Shown here: positions 15,266 through 23,023 of the stretch, in pieces | Layout: the number at the start of each line of letters is the position of its first letter | Numbering within the stretch: the stretch's first letter is position 1 | Source of the DNA: an uncultured Porphyromonadaceae bacterium | GTDB lineage: Bacteria; Bacteroidota; Bacteroidia; Bacteroidales; Muribaculaceae | Direction of reading: 5' to 3' | Length of the DNA stretch: 43,950 nt | Assembly: GCA_900548875.1 (NCBI GenBank) | Contig: URMA01000020.1 | Coordinates: 1 to 43,950, forward strand | Made by a program: the position numbers and the translations under genes | The notes under the pieces: model-generated | The model's input: only the letters and a program-made list of their open reading frames with translations | Databases searched by the model: none | Told to the model about the DNA's origin: nothing

Positions 15266-16483
15266 TTACACAAAAATCAATGACGAACACTTTCCGCTGA
15301 TGCCTTCCGCCACGGTCCGCAGTTCTTCGGCACTTACGGCACGAATCATGTCGGCAATCTCGTTGATGGTGTTCACCTGTCCGAAATTCAAAATTCCTTT
15401 TCCCAGTGAAAGTGCATGGCTTTCCAGATTTTCGCTGCTTACGAGCAGTTGGCCCACATATTGCTTTTTAGCCGCTTCAAGCGTTTTCTCCTTCAGTTCG
15501 CCCGAGGCAATGCGGCCGATTTCGTTGTCGATGATTTTCAGACATTTTTTCACCTGCCGTTCGTCGCTTCCGAAATATACAGTGAACAGTCCGCAGTCGG
15601 AAAACAGCGTTACGGACGACTCCACGGTGTAGGCATATCCCCTCCGTTCGCGGATGGCCACGTTCAGAATCGAGTTCATGCCCGGTCCGCCCAGCATATT
15701 GTTGAGCAGCAGGAGGGCGTATTTGCGGTTGTCGTGCATGCCGAAAGTGGGTACGCCCACCAGCGTGTGTGCCTGATGGGAGTCGATGTTTTTCACTTCC
15801 GAAAATACCGGGCTCATCGTGACCGGGACGCGGGGATTTCGCACGAGCGAGTGGTGCATCGGCGAGAAATAGCGTTCAGCCAAACGGAACATTTTTTCCT
15901 CGTCAATGCTACCGACGGCAAACAGTACCATGTTTTCGGGCACATAGAGCGATTTCAAGTAGCGGCGGCATTCTTCCGTGCCCATGCGCGACAGGCATTC
16001 TTCCGTACCGAGGATATTGTGTCCCAACGAATTTCCGCTGAAAATCATATCCTCGAAGTCATCGTAGATGGCTTCCGACGGCGAATCGAGATAGGAGTGG
16101 ATTTCCTCCAACACCACTTCGCGTTCCTTTTCCAGTTCCTTGCCCGGAAAGACGGAATTCATCACCAGGTCGGCAATCAGTTCCACCGCACGTTCCATAT
16201 TTCCCGAAGGAAATACCGAGTAGACCAGCGTCTCCTCCTTGGTCGTGTAGGCGTTCAGTTCGCCTCCTACCAGTTCCATTCGGTTCAGAATGTGCCATGC
16301 ACGGCGTTTGCGCGTGCCCTTGAATATCGTATGTTCCACAAAATGCGCCAGCCCGTAGAGCGACGGTTCCTCGTCGCGGCTGGCATTCACCGCCAGTCCG
16401 CAATAGGCCACATTTCCCGGCCGCCGGCAGTAGACCACCCGCAGCCCGTTTGCCAGCGTATGCAATCGGTATGTCGTATCCAT
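15266..16483 (-). CDS. M16 family zinc metallopeptidase (processing-peptidase type)
   Basis: 405 residues from MDTTYRLHTLANGLRV; a start at 16507 adds only eight residues. The inverted zinc motif HxxEH is present as HFVEH (47-51), with the third zinc ligand expected in REVVLEEIHSY about 75 residues later. The C-terminal inactive M16 half contains RERRGYAYTVESSV, the conserved R/Y pair. It resembles the soluble PqqL/YmxG-type bacterial peptidases; no signal peptide is seen, so it is probably cytoplasmic. It lies between pabC and a GNAT gene, apparently cotranscribed. Confidence 0.93.
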   Translation of the reverse strand: MDTTYRLHTLANGLRVVYCRRPGNVAYCGLAVNASRDEEPSLYGLAHFVEHTIFKGTRKRRAWHILNRMELVGGELNAYTTKEETLVYSVFPSGNMERAVELIADLVMNSVFPGKELEKEREVVLEEIHSYLDSPSEAIYDDFEDMIFSGNSLGHNILGTEECLSRMGTEECRRYLKSLYVPENMVLFAVGSIDEEKMFRLAERYFSPMHHSLVRNPRVPVTMSPVFSEVKNIDSHQAHTLVGVPTFGMHDNRKYALLLLNNMLGGPGMNSILNVAIRERRGYAYTVESSVTLFSDCGLFTVYFGSDERQVKKCLKIIDNEIGRIASGELKEKTLEAAKKQYVGQLLVSSENLESHALSLGKGILNFGQVNTINEIADMIRAVSAEELRTVAEGISGKCSSLIFV

Positions 16484-16509
16484 GTCAATCAGAAAAATAG
16501 TTTGCAAAC

Positions 16510-17154
16510 TTACACAAATTTGTCTGATTCTTTCTCAAAAGAATCGGTTTTCTCATGTTTCAAAATGTTTGAAACGGGGAGTGAGATGTTGTCGGATATG
16601 TCCAGCAGGGCGTTGATGAGGTAGAGACGGTTGTAAGAAGGGAGGTCAGCGGGGGTGATGCGGGTTTCGCGGATTTGTCCTGTGGCAAGGAGATGCCGGC
16701 GGCGTATGCCGTTGAGCAGACAGGTGTCGGGCGTGAAAAGGCCGAGGCTGTTTTCCAGCACGATGTTGCTGTAAGACGTGTCGGTCAGGCAGCCGTCTTT
16801 CACGATGAGAATATCGTCGCAGCCGTCACGCATTTCCCGCAGATGTTCGAGTGCCGAACGGTCGGCGTATTTCAGTGCGTAGTCGATGTCGTGTCCTTCA
16901 ACCAGCCGCAGCGTGTCGATTCTCCGGGGTGTGTAAGGGGTGAATGTCACTTCGCGTATGGCGGTGTCGTAGATGATGCGGCATTTCACTTTCTCTTTTC
17001 GGAACGGTTCGGGGACGGTTGTCGGAAAGCCGGTCAGTTGTGCCGGCCGGTGGAATATTTTTTCGACAGTGGCGCACATGCGCGCCTTGTGCATCTCCGG
17101 CAGACAGATGTTGCCGTCGGATACGCGGATGGTTTCAAGAAACAGTTGCATCAT
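16510..17154 (-). CDS. pabC: Aminodeoxychorismate lyase-type class IV aminotransferase
   Basis: 214 residues, short for the PLP fold type IV family. The likely PLP lysine is Lys 95 in ALKYADRSAL. KDGCLTDTSYSNIVLE matches the family's xDGxLTExSxSNI motif, and FTPDTCLLNGIRRRHLL matches the P-x-x-x-LxGxxR segment. It would convert 4-amino-4-deoxychorismate into p-aminobenzoate and pyruvate for folate synthesis. Its start overlaps the end of pabB by four bases, which supports the pathway role over branched-chain or D-amino-acid transamination. Confidence 0.9.
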   Translation of the reverse strand: MMQLFLETIRVSDGNICLPEMHKARMCATVEKIFHRPAQLTGFPTTVPEPFRKEKVKCRIIYDTAIREVTFTPYTPRRIDTLRLVEGHDIDYALKYADRSALEHLREMRDGCDDILIVKDGCLTDTSYSNIVLENSLGLFTPDTCLLNGIRRRHLLATGQIRETRITPADLPSYNRLYLINALLDISDNISLPVSNILKHEKTDSFEKESDKFV

Positions 17155-18128
17155 ACGAATGGCAGATAAACTTTTTGTAATACTTCTTGATATTCACTTT
17201 CACAAAGACTGTTGACGGTAATGCCTCCTCCGCTTCGGAAATAGGCCTGTCCGTCGCGGTATTCAATGAAGCGGATCATTACGGCCGATCGGAGCGATGT
17301 CCCGTCGAAATAGCCGAACACTCCGGTGTAGAATCCGCGGCTGTCTTCTTCCGAACGTCGGATAATATCGAGAGTTGAAGGTTTGGGGGCTCCGCATATC
17401 GAGCCGGCCGGCAACAGCTCAAACAGCATTGTGCCGATGGTTTTCTGCCAGTTGTCGGGCAGAATGCCGCTTACTTCGCTCGACACTTGCAGCAGGTCGC
17501 CGTTGGTTGTGGCCAGACGGTCGATATAGCGGAACCGTTCTACCCGTACATTGCGGGCTATGCGGTTCAGGTCGTTGCGGATGAGGTCGACAATCGTGCA
17601 GTGCTCGGCGGTTTCCTTGTAGTCGTTCCGTATGATTTGTTCTGCATTCGGAATATCGGCGCTGATAGTGCCTTTCATCGGAAACGAGGAAATGCGGCCG
17701 TCGCTGACGGTGACGAATGTTTCCGGAGAGAAGCACACCAGTGTGTCGGGAATCATCAGCTTGTAGCGGGCACGGCTGCGCAGAAATATTTCTTCGGTCG
17801 AAAAATCGGTTTCGATGGGCGTTGCGGCAGTGAGGTTCAGCAGAAAAGAGTCGCCGCGCATCAGTCCGGCATGGGCTGTCGCAAACATTCGGCTGTAGCG
17901 TTTCCTGCTGATGGGATGCCGGCGGAAAAAGGTGCCTTTTGTTGCCGGTGGGGTGGCGGGAGCGTTGGTCATTCCGTCGATTTCCCACCAAATGTCTTTC
18001 GTTTGCAGCGGATTTTCCATGACGAAGCCTTCGCTCAATTCATAGTTCACTGCAAAGAGAAAAGGAATACGCCGGCTGCCCAGCTCGTCCATCCGCTTTC
18101 TGACACATTCTGCTGATATCATATCCAT
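17151..18128 (-). CDS. pabB: Aminodeoxychorismate synthase component I
   Basis: 325 residues, essentially the chorismate-binding domain without the long N-terminal domain of E. coli PabB. Signature segments are CFSPETFVTVSDGRISSFPMKGT, VDLIRNDLNRIARNVRV, SICGAPKPSTLDIIRRSE and a terminal FRSGGGITVNS. It aminates chorismate with ammonia supplied by PabA. It leads the minus-strand operon pabB-pabC-M16-GNAT and diverges from pabA; the two starts are 119 bases apart. Confidence 0.94.
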   Translation of the reverse strand: MDMISAECVRKRMDELGSRRIPFLFAVNYELSEGFVMENPLQTKDIWWEIDGMTNAPATPPATKGTFFRRHPISRKRYSRMFATAHAGLMRGDSFLLNLTAATPIETDFSTEEIFLRSRARYKLMIPDTLVCFSPETFVTVSDGRISSFPMKGTISADIPNAEQIIRNDYKETAEHCTIVDLIRNDLNRIARNVRVERFRYIDRLATTNGDLLQVSSEVSGILPDNWQKTIGTMLFELLPAGSICGAPKPSTLDIIRRSEEDSRGFYTGVFGYFDGTSLRSAVMIRFIEYRDGQAYFRSGGGITVNSLCESEYQEVLQKVYLPFV

Positions 18129-18154
18129 TACTTTGAAACATTTTGATTTTTCTG

Positions 18155-18223
18155 CAAAGCTACATCAAATAACGCGAATGCCGAAAACAGAAAGTTGGCG
18201 GATGATGTTTTTTATTACTTTTG
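18155..18223. promoter_or_regulatory. Divergent pabB / pabA promoters
   Basis: On the plus strand TTG (18195-18197), 18 bases and TACTTTTG (18216-18223) form a promoter ending 24 bases before the pabA ATG. On the minus strand TAGCTTTG (18155-18162) is an exact -7 box 26 bases before the pabB start, with only a T-rich -33 region. The two synthase subunits are thus fired outward from one short region. Confidence 0.7.
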
Positions 18224-18247
18224 CAGAAAAGAACCACGAACAGCCTA

Positions 18248-18817
18248 ATGGAAAAAATACTGATTGTTGACAACTACGATTCCTTTGTATATAATCTTGT
18301 CCAGATTCTTCGAGAGTCGGGTCGTGCCTTCGACATTGTCAGGAACGACTGCATTCCCTTTGACCGCCTATCCGACTATCGGCGCCTGCTGCTCTCGCCC
18401 GGTCCCGGCGTTCCCCTTGAAGCCGGCGGACTGCTGCGGCTTATCGACCTGTGCCACACTACGCATTCCATTCTTGGCGTATGTCTCGGTCATCAGGCAA
18501 TTGGGGAATATTTCGGGGCGAAGGTCCGGCAACTTTCCCGGCCGAAGCACGGACATGCTTCGCCGTTGCGCATCCTTGAGCCGGACGATGCGCTTTATTG
18601 CGGAGTGGAGAACGGAACGCGAGTAGGCCGTTACCATTCGTGGGTGTTGGACCGTGACACATTGCCGTCCTGTCTGCTTCCGACGGCTGTGGACGAGGAT
18701 GGCAACGTCATGTCGTTCACACACCGTACATTGCCCGTTTTCGGTGTACAGTATCACCCCGAATCCGTAATGACGGTTCAGGTACAGGCTATTGTGCGCA
18801 ACTGGCTGTCGGAATAG
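18248..18817 (+). CDS. pabA: Aminodeoxychorismate/anthranilate synthase glutamine amidotransferase
   Basis: 189 residues from MEKILIVDNYDSFVYN; an upstream start at 18221 lies inside the promoter and is rejected. Class I amidotransferase motifs are SPGPGVP (50-56), the nucleophile Cys 79 in GVCLGHQ, and the His-Glu pair in VQYHPES near the end. It releases ammonia from glutamine for PabB. The sequence could also be called TrpG; the divergent pabB/pabC neighbours favour PabA, though one protein may serve both. Confidence 0.93.
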   Translation: MEKILIVDNYDSFVYNLVQILRESGRAFDIVRNDCIPFDRLSDYRRLLLSPGPGVPLEAGGLLRLIDLCHTTHSILGVCLGHQAIGEYFGAKVRQLSRPKHGHASPLRILEPDDALYCGVENGTRVGRYHSWVLDRDTLPSCLLPTAVDEDGNVMSFTHRTLPVFGVQYHPESVMTVQVQAIVRNWLSE

Positions 18818-18835
18818 CTATTCGCCGATGACGGT
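18817..18835. repeat. Left 19-bp direct repeat flanking the GH89 gene
   Basis: GCTATTCGCCGATGACGGT, beginning on the last base of the pabA stop codon. The same 19 bases recur at 21057-21075, where they encode the last residues and stop of YjbQ (TVIGE, minus strand). Here they lie outside any gene, as a stray copy of the yjbQ 3' end. Confidence 0.85.
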
Positions 18836-18848
18836 CGGTCAGAATAGG

Positions 18849-21005
18849 TTAGAAGCCATATTTCCGGCAAAGCAATCGTGAAAAAGTCAGAACATCGCCG
18901 TTTTCAGGCAATTCGGATACGCCGGTAGCGTTAATCCAACGGTTTTCAAAGTCGGCCAAATCGCTTTCCAGTTTTTTCGTGTCAAGCGCTTGTCCGGCCT
19001 TGCAGCATTCGGTGAGGGTATTGATGTAAATGTCCCAGCGTTTTGCATAGTAGTCGTTTATCAAACCGGCCCATGAACGGCTTGCATAGTCGTTGAGGCG
19101 GCCGCCCCAGGTTGTAATCAGGTTGCGGGCATTATGTTCGTAATAGTTTTTGATGTCTTCATTGGAGCCGTAGTTTCGTGCTTCCTTAATCCAGTTCTGG
19201 AGCGTACAGCGGTCGTTGAATGAATTCAAGTCGTCCAAGTCCTTCAACAGTTCGCGCATGAGTGTTCCGTTTTCTTCCATTTTGGCAAGATCCTTTGCCG
19301 TGAAAGCCGCATCGAATTGCTTTTTGATTTCCGCAAAATAATTGCCCAGCACTTGACGGCCGACAACAATTAGGTCAAGCTTCATGGCATTGCGGTCGGC
19401 ATCAGGGGTATTCAGCAGCAGTTTCCAGGCCTTGACCAGTTGTTCGTTGGTGTAGTTGTTTCCGGTGCGGCTGTTGTAGTTATTGTTGAACTTTGGCCGT
19501 TGGGTTGGCAGGATACCCAGTGTTCTTGGAACTTGAATGTAGATATCGTTGAACAGAATTTCCCAAGCGGCACGTACATCGTCAGAGGCTTTTCCTAAAT
19601 GGCGGTCTGCCAGATTTTTCACCCATTCATCATCGGTCAGGGAGTTGGTCCAGGCCTTCTCGAATATGTATTCGTAGGGGAATTGCACCACATCCAGACC
19701 TTCCAGCGTAGAGCCGATTCCCTTCAGATTCTTGCCGCCTTCGTTTAAAGCTGTGTCCAGACGGTTTCCGCTGTCTTTCACATTTCCGGTCAGCGTAGTG
19801 TTGCCGCCGAAATTGCCCAGATAGCACCAAATGTAAGGTTGTCCGTGGAATTTGTCGGTAGTTTTCCACAGTTCCACTTTTTCACAATGATAATCGAGCA
19901 TCCACATTTTCCCTTTCTTGACACCGGTCAGGAATGCTTCAATACGCGGTGCTGTCCATTGAGCCCTGTCGTGATAGAATAGCCAGGCCATTTGCAGCCA
20001 TTCGGCCTCGGGATCGGCTTGTTTCAATGTGTTGAATATATTTTTTGACACACTTTTGAGATATTCGGGTTCCCAACTTGGCGGATCCACTTCGTTGAAG
20101 GGGTCAACACCATAGATGTGGTCAGTGCCGAACAGGCGTGTCTGTTCGTCGAGGAACATTTTCTGGATTTTTGCGAACAACGGTTCTTCCGGATTGAGGA
20201 AGTGACAACGGTAGGTGTCGGCAAAACCAGCCCATTCACCCAGGTATTGGATGTTTGCTTCCGGATACAGCCTCTTGAGTTCGGCAGGTACGTGTCCGGC
20301 AAATGCCGGCAGTACAGGCTTCATGTTCAAAGCTCTTTCACGAGCCAGAATTTGGCGTTGCAGTTCAATTTGATTGTCCAGCCATTCTTTCGGGAGCGGT
20401 CCGTTCCATCGGTCGATGTTTGCCATTCTGTGCCAGGGGAGGTAGGCGGGACCTGTAAAATAACTGCGGATTTCTTCGTCCGTCATGCCCAGATTGGTCC
20501 ATACGTTGTACCACACGGCTTCCTGTCCGGTGATGGCAAGCGGCATATTGATGCCGTTCAGCGCCATCCAGTCGATGAAGCGTTCCCATTCTTTCCATGT
20601 CCAGAAAGGCATGGTGTAGCCATAGGTGCAATAGTTGAGGAAAAAGCGTCGTTCCACTTTTGCCGTTGCCGTTTCTTTGGTGGGAATAGTTGGCAGAACT
20701 TCCGGCATTTCCACCGGAACGTCGGCATACCACGAAACGGTAGTGTTGCAATAGCGTTTCAGGTAGTGGTTCAGTCCCGTTGCCATAGCGTTGGCGTTGT
20801 TGCCCGAGATGATGATTTTTCCATCACTGCTTTCCAGTGAATAGGTGTCGGCTTTCGACGGTACAAGCTTAAATTCAAATTGGGCGGTGAATTCGGGAAT
20901 GAGCCGTTGTACGAGCTGTTCCGCTTCGCGAACGTCGTTTTGTTGCGCGATGGCATACAATGGAAGCAGGAATACTAGCAGCGCGATGAATAAATGTCTT
21001 TTCAT
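18849..21005 (-). CDS. Alpha-N-acetylglucosaminidase, glycoside hydrolase family 89
   Basis: 718 residues. A Sec signal peptide (1-20, ending AIAQQ) sends it to the periplasm or surface. The N-terminal beta domain (about 25-110) precedes the GH89 catalytic barrel: RFFLNYCTYGYTMPFWTWKEW (about 120-140), MALNGINMPLAITGQE (147-162), DPFNEVDPP (Glu 305, candidate acid/base) and STLEGLDVVQFPYEY (Glu 435, candidate nucleophile). The helical C-terminal domain completes the normal family length. Family activity is release of terminal alpha-linked GlcNAc, found for example on mucin glycans. It is not in a polysaccharide locus: no SusC/D or regulator is near. The gene is bracketed by 19-bp direct repeats. 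Confidence 0.95.
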   Translation of the reverse strand: MKRHLFIALLVFLLPLYAIAQQNDVREAEQLVQRLIPEFTAQFEFKLVPSKADTYSLESSDGKIIISGNNANAMATGLNHYLKRYCNTTVSWYADVPVEMPEVLPTIPTKETATAKVERRFFLNYCTYGYTMPFWTWKEWERFIDWMALNGINMPLAITGQEAVWYNVWTNLGMTDEEIRSYFTGPAYLPWHRMANIDRWNGPLPKEWLDNQIELQRQILARERALNMKPVLPAFAGHVPAELKRLYPEANIQYLGEWAGFADTYRCHFLNPEEPLFAKIQKMFLDEQTRLFGTDHIYGVDPFNEVDPPSWEPEYLKSVSKNIFNTLKQADPEAEWLQMAWLFYHDRAQWTAPRIEAFLTGVKKGKMWMLDYHCEKVELWKTTDKFHGQPYIWCYLGNFGGNTTLTGNVKDSGNRLDTALNEGGKNLKGIGSTLEGLDVVQFPYEYIFEKAWTNSLTDDEWVKNLADRHLGKASDDVRAAWEILFNDIYIQVPRTLGILPTQRPKFNNNYNSRTGNNYTNEQLVKAWKLLLNTPDADRNAMKLDLIVVGRQVLGNYFAEIKKQFDAAFTAKDLAKMEENGTLMRELLKDLDDLNSFNDRCTLQNWIKEARNYGSNEDIKNYYEHNARNLITTWGGRLNDYASRSWAGLINDYYAKRWDIYINTLTECCKAGQALDTKKLESDLADFENRWINATGVSELPENGDVLTFSRLLCRKYGF

Positions 21006-21056
21006 AATATCTTTTGTCTACAAAGGGGGTTAAACTAAATGGAGTTGAAAAATGCG

Positions 21057-21075
21057 GCTATTCGCCGATGACGGT
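21057..21075. repeat. Right 19-bp direct repeat (3' end of yjbQ)
   Basis: Identical to 18817-18835 and in the same orientation, 2240 bases away. It covers the yjbQ stop codon and the codons before it, so this is likely the original copy. The bases on either side differ from those at the left copy, so the repeat is exactly 19 bp. Confidence 0.85.
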
Positions 21076-21471
21076 TGCCACGATGCGCCGTGGGGAAGGG
21101 GAGTCGCGGAATTCGCAAAGGTAGATGCCCTGCCATGTGCCGAGGTTTAGGCGGCCGTTGGTGATGGGGATGGTGAGTGAGACGCCTGTCAGCGTGGATT
21201 TTCCGTGTGCCGGCATGTCGTCAAGACCTTCCAGCGTGTGTTCGTAAAAAGTTTGTCCTTCCGGCACTATGTGGTCGAGAATCTCGTCGAGGTCGGTACG
21301 TACGTCGGGATCGGCATTTTCGTTGATGGTCAGTCCGCAACTGGTATGTTTTACGAACAGATGGAGCAGTCCCGTGCGGGGTAGCGGTGGCAGTTGCCGA
21401 AGGATTTCGGCCGTTACGAGATGCGAGCCCCGGCGGTGAGCCTTGAGGGAAAATTCGGTTTGCTGTATCAT
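21058..21471 (-). CDS. yjbQ: YjbQ family protein (UPF0047, secondary thiamine-phosphate synthase enzyme)
   Basis: 137 residues, the standard family length. Conserved segments are HLFVKHTSCGLTINENADPDVRTDL (about 38-62), EGLDDMPAHGKSTLTG with its metal-site histidine, and the final LNLGTWQGIYLCEFRD. YjbQ proteins show weak thiamine-phosphate synthase activity when overproduced; their physiological role is unsettled. It lies 11 bases downstream of xerD on the same strand. Confidence 0.94.
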   Translation of the reverse strand: MIQQTEFSLKAHRRGSHLVTAEILRQLPPLPRTGLLHLFVKHTSCGLTINENADPDVRTDLDEILDHIVPEGQTFYEHTLEGLDDMPAHGKSTLTGVSLTIPITNGRLNLGTWQGIYLCEFRDSPSPRRIVATVIGE

Positions 21472-21482
21472 GTCAAGTTCTT

Positions 21483-22397
21483 TTAAGTCGTTTTCTTGTT
21501 GCGCGGATGGTGGAGCAGGATTTCTTCACGGAGATAGCTGCGGTCGATGTGCACATAGATTTCCGTTGTCGTGATGCTTTCGTGTCCGAGCATCTGCTGG
21601 ATGGCACGCAGGTTAGCCCCGCCTTCGAGCAGATGGGTGGCGAAGGAATGACGGAGCGTGTGCGGACTGATGTTTTTCTGTATGTCGCATTTTTCGCACA
21701 AATCCTTTACGATATAGAACACCATCACTCTCGACAATTTCGCTCCTCTGCGGTTCAGGAAGAGAATGTCCTCGCTGCCTTTTTTTACGTCCATCTTGTT
21801 GCGCCACTCCAAATAGTTGAGAATCTCGGAAATGGCCGTAGTGGAAATAGGCACCATCCGCTGTTTGCTGCCCTTTCCTTCCACGATGATGTATTCTTCG
21901 TCGGCAAAGATGTGCGACATTTTCAGTCCTACCAGTTCCGACACGCGCAGTCCGCAGCTGTACATGGTTTCGATAATCGCCTTGTTGCGCTGGCCTTCGT
22001 AGGTCGACGTGTCGATAATGGATTCCATACGGTCTATTTCCTCCACCGTCAGTACGTCGGGCAGATGGCGGCCGATGCGCGGCTGTTCGAGCAATTGTGC
22101 CGGATTTGTTTCCAGGTAGCCTTCCAATTTCAGAAAATGGAAAAACGAGCGGATGCCCGAAACGATGCGTGCCTGCGACCGCGGCTGTATGCCCACTTCG
22201 TGGAGCGCGGCAAGAAATTCGTGCAGGTCGGCCTCTGTGATGCTTCGGATGGTTTTTCCTTCTTCGGCTGCATAGCGCAGAAGTTTGTTCACATCGTCGT
22301 CGTAGCTGTTGACGGTATTTTCCGACAAGCCTTTTTCGAGTGTCAGATAAGCCTTGTATTGACCGATTATCTTTTCTATGTCGTCTATTTCACGCAT
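21483..22397 (-). CDS. xerD: Tyrosine recombinase XerD/XerC type
   Basis: 304 residues from MREIDDIEKIIGQYKAYL; a start at 22496 would add 33 hydrophobic residues and crosses the aroQ promoter region, so I reject it. The SAM-like N-terminal core-binding domain covers about 1-105. Catalytic residues of the tyrosine recombinase fold are all present: Arg 151 (GLRVSEL), Lys 175 (GKGSKQR), His 246 and Arg 249 (HTLRH), His 272 (LGHESI) and the nucleophile Tyr 281 (TEIYVHID). The chromosomal position next to yjbQ and aroQ, with no mobile genes, suggests the housekeeping dimer-resolution enzyme acting at dif. Confidence 0.93.
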   Translation of the reverse strand: MREIDDIEKIIGQYKAYLTLEKGLSENTVNSYDDDVNKLLRYAAEEGKTIRSITEADLHEFLAALHEVGIQPRSQARIVSGIRSFFHFLKLEGYLETNPAQLLEQPRIGRHLPDVLTVEEIDRMESIIDTSTYEGQRNKAIIETMYSCGLRVSELVGLKMSHIFADEEYIIVEGKGSKQRMVPISTTAISEILNYLEWRNKMDVKKGSEDILFLNRRGAKLSRVMVFYIVKDLCEKCDIQKNISPHTLRHSFATHLLEGGANLRAIQQMLGHESITTTEIYVHIDRSYLREEILLHHPRNKKTT

Positions 22398-22427
22398 AAA
22401 AATAGTGGAAGTGAAACTAAAAATTAC

Positions 22428-22435
22428 TAATTTTG
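22428..22435 (+). promoter_or_regulatory. aroQ -7 box
   Basis: TAATTTTG is an exact TAnnTTTG match 79 bases before the aroQ ATG. No good -33 box stands at the usual distance, so the call is moderate. It is immediately upstream of the divergent xerD start. Confidence 0.5.
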
Positions 22436-22514
22436 CACCTAAATTGCAGAAGAAGTTTTCTACTGCAAACTTAGGTAAAAGAGATATTAATAGCAACTCA
22501 TAGAACCAAGGTTT

Positions 22515-22934
22515 ATGAAAATTTTAATAATCAACGGTCCGAACCTGAATTTGCTGGGAGTGCGCGAAAAAGGCATTTACGGCGACAGCTCGTTTGAGAG
22601 CTACTATCCGACGCTGAAAGCCCGTTACCCGCAAGTTGAGTTCGACTATTTCCAGAGCAATCACGAAGGCGCGATTATCGATGAAATCCATCGTCAGGGA
22701 TTTGATGTCGACGGCATTGTGCTGAATGCCGGAGCCTATACCCATACGTCGATAGCTATCGGCGATGCCATACGTGCGGTGAAGTCGCCGGTTATTGAAG
22801 TGCACATTTCCAATGTCCATAGCCGCGAAAGCTACCGCCATGTGTCGATGATTGCCCCTGCCTGTAAAGGAGTGATTGCCGGTTTCGGTCTTGACAGCTA
22901 CCGGCTGGCGGTCGAAGCTCTGCTGGCAGAATAG
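22515..22934 (+). CDS. aroQ: 3-dehydroquinate dehydratase, type II
   Basis: 139 residues, typical of the small dodecameric type II enzyme. It removes water from 3-dehydroquinate to give 3-dehydroshikimate in the shikimate pathway. Motifs are IINGPNLNLLGVRE (4-17), the Tyr in EKGIYG, NAGAYTHTSIAIGDAI (about 74-89) and EVHISNVHSRESYR with the catalytic histidine. The shikimate pathway feeds chorismate to the pab enzymes nearby. Confidence 0.96.
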   Translation: MKILIINGPNLNLLGVREKGIYGDSSFESYYPTLKARYPQVEFDYFQSNHEGAIIDEIHRQGFDVDGIVLNAGAYTHTSIAIGDAIRAVKSPVIEVHISNVHSRESYRHVSMIAPACKGVIAGFGLDSYRLAVEALLAE

Positions 22935-23023
22935 CCGGCCGTTGCAGCTGTAAGCCCTATCTTTTTAGAATCGATGCCGTGGACACGTGATAAATTATTA
23001 ATTGTTTTCAAAATTGAATTGCG

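Noticed and set aside
18849..21005. Part of a polysaccharide utilisation locus
   Set aside because: No SusC/SusD pair, sensor or additional glycosidase is adjacent; the gene stands alone.
21483..22397. xerD as the integrase of a mobile element
   Set aside because: It is in a housekeeping setting with no element genes or att-like flanks; it reads as the dif recombinase.
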